Assembly: GCA_013695885.1 (NCBI GenBank)
Contig: JACCZP010000222.1
Location: 1 to 10,170, forward strand
Source of the DNA: Thermoleophilaceae bacterium
GTDB lineage: Bacteria; Actinomycetota; Thermoleophilia; Solirubrobacterales; Thermoleophilaceae
DNA length: 10,170 nt
Direction: 5' to 3'
Positions 5,755 to 10,170 of this stretch are shown one piece after another (positions within the stretch are counted from its first letter, which is position 1; each line of letters starts with the position of its first letter). Made by a program: the position numbers and the translations under genes. Below the pieces are notes generated by a model. The model made no database searches, was not told the DNA's origin, and saw only the letters and a list, made by a program, of their open reading frames with translations.

Positions 5755-7512
5755 TCACGAAGCCGCCTCCGAGACCGGCGCGGACTCCCCGGCGCGCAGC
5801 TGCCCGAACCCCTGCGCGCATCTCGACAACCGGTAGACACGAATCGCCGGTCCCGGCCGCTCGAACGCACGCGGGTAGTAGTTGTACGAGAGGTCGAAGT
5901 GGAAGTCGACGGGCTCGGCGCCAGGGCGGTACGGGTCGAGGGCCATCACGAGATCGGACTCGCGCTCGAGGCGGCGGTAGTAGGCCAGCGCGCGCCGCTC
6001 GCCGTCGCGCTCGGCGCGTCCCCTCAGCAGGCTCATGGTGACCACCGTGCAGAACCCGGATCTGCGGTAGCGGTCGATGGTCTCCGGGCGCAGCGTGCGG
6101 GCGTAGTCGAGCCGCGACTGACGGTTCTCCTTGATGAACCCGCGTACGAACTGCTTGCGGTTGCGCGAGATCGTCCGGCCGCGGCGCACCAGCCGGTAGT
6201 AGCGGCTCGGCACGGCGGGCTCGATCACCACCCGGGCGCTCGGACGCAGGCGCTCGGCGAGGAACTCACGCGCCACCTCGCGGGTGTCGGTGCGGCCGAG
6301 CACGCTGGCCGAGCGCAGGTCGGCGGCCAGCGGCTGGGCGAGCGTCACGACCAGCACCCCGCCGAGAGCGGCCAGCGCGGCCCCGCCTCCGAGCGGACGC
6401 GCCAGGGGACGGGCGAGCAGCTCGGCCGCCCACGCCGCGCCGACGCCGGCGAGCACGGCGAGCACCGGATACGCGGGCAACAGCCACCGGCCGAAGTAGC
6501 GCGACTGGAGGCTCAGGTAGGCGAACAGCGCTACGGGCAAGGCCACGAGCACCACCGCTCGGCCGACGCTCTGGCGCGTCATGGCCACCGTGCCGAGGAT
6601 CGTCAGGCCGAGTGCCACCCACCCGAGGCCCCACCCGAGCGAGCCGAGGTAGTAGAGGACCCCGACGTCGCCGCCCTGCCCGACCTTGCCGAAGCTCCCC
6701 GCGGTCGCGGCCTGAGCGAGGATCTGACGGCGGGCGGTCTCGAGGTCGAACAGGAGGTACGGCGTGGTCGCGAGCAGCGCCAGCGCCGCGCAGCCGAGCG
6801 CGCCGGCCGCGCGCGCCAGCGCCTTCGGGTCCCGGCGGGCGCGCAGGGCGGCGGCCAGGACGATCGGCAGCAGCACGAGTCCCGCCGTGTACTTGAACCC
6901 CACGGCGATCCCTGCCGCCGCCCCTGACAGCAGGAAGTCCCGCGACCGCCCGCTCTCGTGGGCGGCCAGCGCCCACATCACCGACAGCGTCACGGGCAGG
7001 AAGGTGCCGACGTCGGTGACGGCCACGCGTGAGTAGGCCACCGGGAGGAACGCGAAGGAGAGCACCGCGGCAGCGGCCAGGGCGGCGCGGGTGCCCCACA
7101 GCCGCCGCGTGGCCACGAACACCCCCGCCACACCGGCCATGCAGAGCACGGCGGCCAGCGTGCGGCCGGTGACCCAGATCGGCGTGGGATCGATCGCGAA
7201 CTGGTCGGGCACCGCCCTCGGGCCGACCGGCCACAGCCCGGTGTCGCGCAGCCAGAGGGCCAGGTAGGTCAGGTAGGTGAAGGCGGAGGGGTTCTGGAAG
7301 TACCCGGGGTTGGGGTCGCCGCCGAACATCTCGACCGCGCGGTTGGTGAAGTGCGAGCCCTCGTCGGCGCTGTAGACGTACGGCAGGCCGTAGTCGTTGT
7401 TGGCCAGGCGCACGGCGAGCCCCGCGAGGAGGACCACGCCGAGGATCAGCAGGGAGGGGGAGAGCGCCGCCCGCCCCCGGTCGAGAATGGCGCGCGGCCT
7501 CCGGTCCGACAT
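5755..7512 (-). CDS. GT-C membrane glycosyltransferase (ArnT/PMT-like, GT39 type), paralogue 2
   Basis: This 585-residue protein has a first transmembrane helix at about residues 20-36, then the loop YSADEGSHF with D50-E51 at the expected GT-C acidic site, NPGYFQNPSAFTYLTYL (68-84), about ten further hydrophobic segments with FGRWLLPAYPVLAVLAG, and a soluble C-terminal region from about residue 400. Within that region there is an Arg/Lys-rich insertion (VRRGRTISRNRKQFVRG) that the paralogue lacks, then YRPGAEPVDFHFDLSYNYYP and a roughly 20-residue tail. By family it should transfer a sugar from a polyprenyl-phosphate donor at the outer membrane face; donor and acceptor are unknown. The ATG at 7512-7510 is preceded by a TAGGGT box 9 nt upstream and no Shine-Dalgarno, which would suit a near-leaderless transcript. 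It is the first gene of the leftward set and is divergent from ribD. Confidence 0.88.
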   Translation of the reverse strand: MSDRRPRAILDRGRAALSPSLLILGVVLLAGLAVRLANNDYGLPYVYSADEGSHFTNRAVEMFGGDPNPGYFQNPSAFTYLTYLALWLRDTGLWPVGPRAVPDQFAIDPTPIWVTGRTLAAVLCMAGVAGVFVATRRLWGTRAALAAAAVLSFAFLPVAYSRVAVTDVGTFLPVTLSVMWALAAHESGRSRDFLLSGAAAGIAVGFKYTAGLVLLPIVLAAALRARRDPKALARAAGALGCAALALLATTPYLLFDLETARRQILAQAATAGSFGKVGQGGDVGVLYYLGSLGWGLGWVALGLTILGTVAMTRQSVGRAVVLVALPVALFAYLSLQSRYFGRWLLPAYPVLAVLAGVGAAWAAELLARPLARPLGGGAALAALGGVLVVTLAQPLAADLRSASVLGRTDTREVAREFLAERLRPSARVVIEPAVPSRYYRLVRRGRTISRNRKQFVRGFIKENRQSRLDYARTLRPETIDRYRRSGFCTVVTMSLLRGRAERDGERRALAYYRRLERESDLVMALDPYRPGAEPVDFHFDLSYNYYPRAFERPGPAIRVYRLSRCAQGFGQLRAGESAPVSEAAS

Positions 7513-7521
7513 CGGGCGAAG

Positions 7522-7527
7522 ACCCTA
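7522..7527 (-). promoter_or_regulatory. Candidate -10 box for the leftward GT-C gene
   Basis: On the minus strand the sequence is TAGGGT, which fits the TAnnnT form of actinobacterial -10 elements. It ends 9 nt before the ATG at 7512, so transcription would start within about 2-3 nt of the start codon, giving a leaderless or nearly leaderless message. No convincing -35 box was found. Confidence 0.3.
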
Positions 7528-7570
7528 CCCGCGGACCTTCGCGGGGACCTGCCGTCACAGGCCCCGCTGG

Positions 7571-7576
7571 TAGAGT
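7571..7576 (+). promoter_or_regulatory. Candidate -10 box for the ribD operon
   Basis: TAGAGT fits TAnnnT. It ends 39 nt before the ribD ATG, implying a 5' leader of about 30 nt. No good -35 hexamer lies 16-18 nt upstream. The leader has no clear Shine-Dalgarno. Confidence 0.35.
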
Positions 7577-7615
7577 GATCGGCCCCTCGCGGCACCGGTC
7601 CCGACAGCCCTCTCC

Positions 7616-8743
7616 ATGCCGCCACTGACTCGACAAGAGCGCGACGAGCGCTTCCTCTCCCGGGCCGTCGACCTCGCGGCCGAGGCTCTCGGCAGGACCA
7701 GTCCGAACCCCATGGTCGGGGCGGTGATCGTGAAGGACGACGACACCATCGGCGAGGGCTACCACGCCGCCGCGGGCGAGCCGCACGCCGAGCGGATGGC
7801 GCTCGCGTCCTGTCGCGAGGACCCGGCCGGCGCCACGATGTACGTCTCCCTCGAGCCCTGCGCCCACGAGGGGCGCACCCCGCCGTGCGTGGAGGCCATC
7901 CTGGAGGCCGGGATAGCCCGCGTGGTCGTGGCCTCCGACGATCCGACCGGCAAGGCCTCGGGCCGGGCGTTCGGGATCCTCCGCGACGAGGGCGTGCGGG
8001 TGGAGATGGGGGGCAACGGGTCCGCGCAGGCCGCGCGCATCCTCAACCAACCGTTCCGCAAGCACGCGCGCGTCGGGCGTCCACTCGTGATCCTCAAGTC
8101 GGCGATGACCCTCGACGGCAAGGTCGCCACCTCGGGCGGGGACTCGAAGTGGATCTCCGGCGAGGAGAGCCGCGCTCGCGGCCACCGCTGGCGGGCGACC
8201 GTGGACGCAGTGGCCGCGGGCATCGGCACCGCGCTCACCGACGATCCGATGCTCACCGCCTGGATGCTGGACGAACAGGGCGGCGCCGCGCGCCGCGTGA
8301 TCTTCGACTCCGAGGCGCGTCTGCCGGTCTCGAGCCAGCTCGTGCGCACCGCCGCCGAGGCCCCGGTGACCCTCATCTGCGGTCGCGCCGCCTCGCGGCC
8401 CGGCATCCTCGCGCTCGAGGCCGCGGGCGTCGAGGTGATCATGGTGGCCGGGGAGAACGAGGGGGCCCGGCTGCGCTCCGCGCTCGACGAGCTCGGCGCG
8501 CGCGACGTCCAGTCGGTGCTGCTCGAGGGCGGCCCGCATCTGGCGGGGGCGTTCTTCGACGCCGGCGAGGTCGACGAGGTGCGCGCGTTCGTCGCTCCGA
8601 TCGTCGCCGGCGGCCGGTCGGCCCGCCCGCCCGTCGAGGGACAGGGCGTCGAGGCCGTGGGCGAGGCGCCCCGCGCGCTGTCCACCGACGTCGAGCGCAT
8701 CGGCGAGGATGTGCTCATCACCGCACGGCTCAAGGAGTGGTGA
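7616..8743 (+). CDS. ribD: Bifunctional riboflavin biosynthesis deaminase/reductase RibD
   Basis: This 375-residue cytosolic enzyme deaminates 2,5-diamino-6-ribosylamino-4(3H)-pyrimidinone 5'-phosphate and then reduces the ribosyl side chain with NADPH. The N-terminal deaminase domain (about 1-145) has SPNPMVGAV (29-37), the zinc ligand and proton shuttle in HAE (57-59) and the two cysteines in PCAHEGRTPPC (81-91). The C-terminal reductase domain shows KSAMTLDGKVAT (161-172), SKWISG (177-182), DAVAAGIGTALTDDP (197-211) and LLEGGPHLAGAFFDAGEVDEV near the end. Length and order are normal. One oddity is that the usual Arg after DDPxLT is replaced by Trp at 216. The start is the ATG at 7616, which puts the conserved N-terminal helix in place; no strong Shine-Dalgarno is seen. 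It is the first gene of the rib operon and ends 4 nt before ribE. Confidence 0.97.
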   Translation: MPPLTRQERDERFLSRAVDLAAEALGRTSPNPMVGAVIVKDDDTIGEGYHAAAGEPHAERMALASCREDPAGATMYVSLEPCAHEGRTPPCVEAILEAGIARVVVASDDPTGKASGRAFGILRDEGVRVEMGGNGSAQAARILNQPFRKHARVGRPLVILKSAMTLDGKVATSGGDSKWISGEESRARGHRWRATVDAVAAGIGTALTDDPMLTAWMLDEQGGAARRVIFDSEARLPVSSQLVRTAAEAPVTLICGRAASRPGILALEAAGVEVIMVAGENEGARLRSALDELGARDVQSVLLEGGPHLAGAFFDAGEVDEVRAFVAPIVAGGRSARPPVEGQGVEAVGEAPRALSTDVERIGEDVLITARLKEW

Positions 8744-8747
8744 GCGG

Positions 8748-9347
8748 ATGTTCACGGGACTGGTCGGCGCCACCGGAACGGTCGCGGGTGTCCGTCGCGG
8801 TCCGGACGGCGCGCTGCTGAGCGTGGCCAGCGTCCTGGCCGCCGAGCTGTCGGACGGGGACTCGGTGGCGGTCAACGGGGTGTGCCTCACCGCCGTGGAC
8901 CCCGAACCCGACCGCTTCTCCGCCGACGTGATGGCCGAGACGCTCCGCCGCTCCTCGCTCGGGCCGCTCGCCGAGGGCGCCCTCGTGAACCTCGAGCTGC
9001 CGCTGCGCGCCTCCGATCGGCTCGGGGGGCACATCGTGCAGGGACACGTCGACGGCCTGGGTCTCGTCGAGGCCGTCGAGCAGGAGGGCTTCGCGCGCGT
9101 CGTGCGCGTGGGCTGCGGGCCCGAGGTGCTGCGCTACGTGGTGGGGAAGGGGTCGATCGCGGTCGACGGCGTCTCGCTGACCGTCGCGGCGGTCGACGAC
9201 GAGGGCTTCGCGGTCTCGCTCATTCCCGAGACGCTCGAGCGCACCACCCTCGGGGTGGCGCGGCCGGGCACCGCGGTCAACCTCGAGGTCGACGTGATCG
9301 CCAAGTACGTCGAGAAGCTGGCCGCGACGGCGGCGCTGCGCGCATGA
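8748..9347 (+). CDS. ribE: Riboflavin synthase (alpha subunit type)
   Basis: This 199-residue protein catalyses the dismutation of two 6,7-dimethyl-8-ribityllumazine molecules to riboflavin and the RibD product; the family acts as a homotrimer. It begins with the family-typical MFTGLV, which fixes the start. Two lumazine-binding repeats are visible: repeat 1 (about 1-97) with [18 protein letters not shown] and [15 protein letters not shown] at its end, and repeat 2 (about 98-190) with [24 protein letters not shown] and [15 protein letters not shown]. An excellent Shine-Dalgarno AAGGAG (8732-8737) sits inside the end of ribD, 10 nt before the ATG, and the two genes are only 4 nt apart. This gene is named ribC or ribE in different organisms. 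Nothing in it is unusual. Confidence 0.97.
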   Translation: MFTGLVGATGTVAGVRRGPDGALLSVASVLAAELSDGDSVAVNGVCLTAVDPEPDRFSADVMAETLRRSSLGPLAEGALVNLELPLRASDRLGGHIVQGHVDGLGLVEAVEQEGFARVVRVGCGPEVLRYVVGKGSIAVDGVSLTVAAVDDEGFAVSLIPETLERTTLGVARPGTAVNLEVDVIAKYVEKLAATAALRA

Positions 9348-9423
9348 CACTCCGGGGGGACACCCCCCGGACACCCCCCGCTTGGGTGCGGGATCGCTTC
9401 GCATGGGCGGGGGGCCGCGGCGC
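9348..9423 (+). promoter_or_regulatory. ribE-ribBA spacer with competing G6/C6 hairpins
   Basis: The 76-nt spacer is unusually structured. TCCGGGGGG (9351-9359) and CCCCCCGGA (9363-9371) form a perfect 9-bp stem with a 3-nt loop. The 11-nt unit GGACACCCCCC is repeated in tandem (9358-9368, 9369-9379), giving a second C6 run. The second run, CCCCCCGC (9374-9381), can also pair with GCGGGGGG (9407-9414), whose G6 lies 9 nt before the ribBA ATG where a ribosome-binding site belongs. The first G6 could also pair with the second C6. Alternative folds could therefore expose or hide the ribBA start. No T-tract follows the first hairpin. It may also simply be an intergenic repeat. Confidence 0.5.
9358..9379 (+). 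repeat. Tandem direct repeat of an 11-nt unit, two copies
   Basis: Two exact adjacent copies of GGACACCCCCC lie in the ribE-ribBA spacer. The first copy forms the right half of the 9-bp hairpin; the second supplies an alternative C6 partner. Such a G/C repeat is prone to slippage, so copy number may vary between relatives. Confidence 0.6.
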
Positions 9424-10170
9424 ATGAGCCCCGCCTCTCCGTTCTCCACGATCGAGGCCGCGCTCGAGGACGTCCGCGCCGGACGCATGATCGTGGTCTG
9501 CGACGACGAGGATCGCGAGAACGAGGGCGATCTCGTGATGGCCGCCCAGTTCGTCACCCCCGAGGCCATCAACTTCATGGCCAAGGAGGCCCGCGGGATC
9601 ATCTGCCTGGCGCTCACCCCCGAGCGCTGCGACGAGCTCGGCCTCGACCTCCAGACCGCCAAGAACGAGTCCTCGCTCGGGACGGCGTTCACGGTGCAAA
9701 TCGACGCGCGCGAGGGAGTCAGCACCGGCGTCTCCGCGCACGACCGCTCCCGCACCATGCAGGTGGCCATCGACCCGCGCAGCGGCGCCGACGACATCGC
9801 CGGCGGTGGGCACGTCTTCCCGCTGAAGGCCAAGGACGGCGGCGTGCTCGAGCGCACCGGCCACACCGAGGCCGCCGTCGACCTGGCCCGGCTCGCGGGG
9901 CTGCGCCCGGCCGGGGTCCTCTGCGAGGTCGTGTCGCAGCAGGACGAGGGCGACATGGCGCGCTTCGAGGAGCTGCGGGCGTTCAGCGACGAGCACGGGC
10001 TCGCGCTCATCTCGATCGCCGACCTCGTGGCGTACCGGCGCCACCACGAGAAGCAGGTCCGCAAGGTCGCCGAGGCCCGCATCCCGACCCGCCACGGGGA
10101 GTTCCGCGCGGTCGGCTACGAGTCGGTGCTCGACGGGACCGAGCACGTCGCCCTGGTGCAGGGCGAGATC
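9424..10170 (+). CDS. ribBA: Bifunctional DHBP synthase / GTP cyclohydrolase II RibBA (3' end beyond window)
   Basis: 249 codons are present and the frame is open to the right edge. The RibB part converts ribulose 5-phosphate to 3,4-dihydroxy-2-butanone 4-phosphate. It shows the acidic loop [14 protein letters not shown] (28-41), GTAFTVQID (86-94), [13 protein letters not shown] (100-112), [19 protein letters not shown] (133-151, with H147 and E149) and [11 protein letters not shown]. After a linker helix, [15 protein letters not shown] (from about 220) and LVQGEI begin the GTP cyclohydrolase II (RibA) domain, whose zinc cysteines lie beyond the window. I chose ATG 9424, just before the conserved first helix; an in-frame ATG at 9403 would add seven residues and start inside the structured spacer. 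A G6 run 9 nt upstream is the only Shine-Dalgarno-like element. As third gene in a ribD-ribE-ribBA order, ribH would be expected next, which is inference. Confidence 0.96.
   Translation, partial: MSPASPFSTIEAALEDVRAGRMIVVCDDEDRENEGDLVMAAQFVTPEAINFMAKEARGIICLALTPERCDELGLDLQTAKNESSLGTAFTVQIDAREGVSTGVSAHDRSRTMQVAIDPRSGADDIAGGGHVFPLKAKDGGVLERTGHTEAAVDLARLAGLRPAGVLCEVVSQQDEGDMARFEELRAFSDEHGLALISIADLVAYRRHHEKQVRKVAEARIPTRHGEFRAVGYESVLDGTEHVALVQGEI

Larger units (their letters stand above)
7513..7615. promoter_or_regulatory. Divergent promoter region between the GT-C gene and ribD
   Basis: These 103 bp separate two head-to-head genes and must hold both promoters unless transcription enters from elsewhere. 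It contains a candidate -10 on each strand (listed separately), a 6-bp stem with 6-nt loop (CCCGCG/CGCGGG, 7528-7545), and two direct GGACCT copies 12 bp apart (7533-7538 and 7545-7550). The conserved blocks of an FMN riboswitch are not recognisable. Confidence 0.5.

Noticed and set aside
7577..7615. FMN riboswitch in the ribD leader
   Set aside because: The leader after the candidate promoter is far shorter than the roughly 120-nt aptamer, and the conserved sequence blocks are absent in the whole 103-bp gap.
6266..9034. A 922-codon minus-strand open frame
   Set aside because: It covers ribD, part of ribE and the divergent promoter region on the wrong strand and enters a GT-C gene out of frame. 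The translation is low-complexity Arg/Pro/Ala-rich sequence.
8730..10082. Minus-strand open frames over ribE and ribBA
   Set aside because: Shadows of two canonical riboflavin enzymes.

Overview
The window is very GC-rich with strong third-position G/C bias and frequent GTG starts, as in a high-GC actinobacterium. The RibD, RibE and GT-C proteins read to me as Thermoleophilia-like (Solirubrobacterales or Gaiellales), but that placement is a judgement from sequence feel, not a computed result.

Layout. Positions 1-80 (minus) hold the first codons of a gene that runs off the left edge, possibly an M16-type peptidase. Positions 81-254 are non-coding and contain a hairpin just past the end of the next gene. 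From 7512 leftwards to 255, six minus-strand genes follow one another closely: two tandem paralogous GT-C (ArnT/PMT-like) membrane glycosyltransferases, an acyl-CoA dehydrogenase-like flavoprotein, a NodS-like SAM methyltransferase, an NAD(P)H/FAD-dependent oxidoreductase, and a soluble family 2 glycosyltransferase. The last four are joined by three successive 4-nt GTGA stop/start overlaps, so they almost certainly form one translationally coupled unit. Positions 7513-7615 are a divergent promoter region. On the plus strand, ribD, ribE and the start of ribBA (running off the right edge) form a riboflavin biosynthesis operon.

How the genes work together. RibBA makes the ribulose-5-phosphate-derived four-carbon unit and opens GTP, RibD deaminates and reduces the pyrimidine, and RibE makes riboflavin; lumazine synthase (ribH) is needed but is not in the window. 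The leftward set joins an acyl-CoA dehydrogenase-like protein, a NodS-like methyltransferase and a GT2 enzyme. From memory of bacterial genomes, this trio recurs together with a PIG-L deacetylase in an uncharacterised cluster that looks able to build a modified sugar or glycolipid. No PIG-L gene is visible here, and an FAD reductase sits in the operon. This is the best candidate for an undescribed pathway in the window. The two GT-C enzymes just upstream may act on the same cell-envelope glycan, which is inference from position only.

No tRNA, rRNA, CRISPR array, insertion sequence or transposase was seen. No FMN riboswitch precedes ribD.
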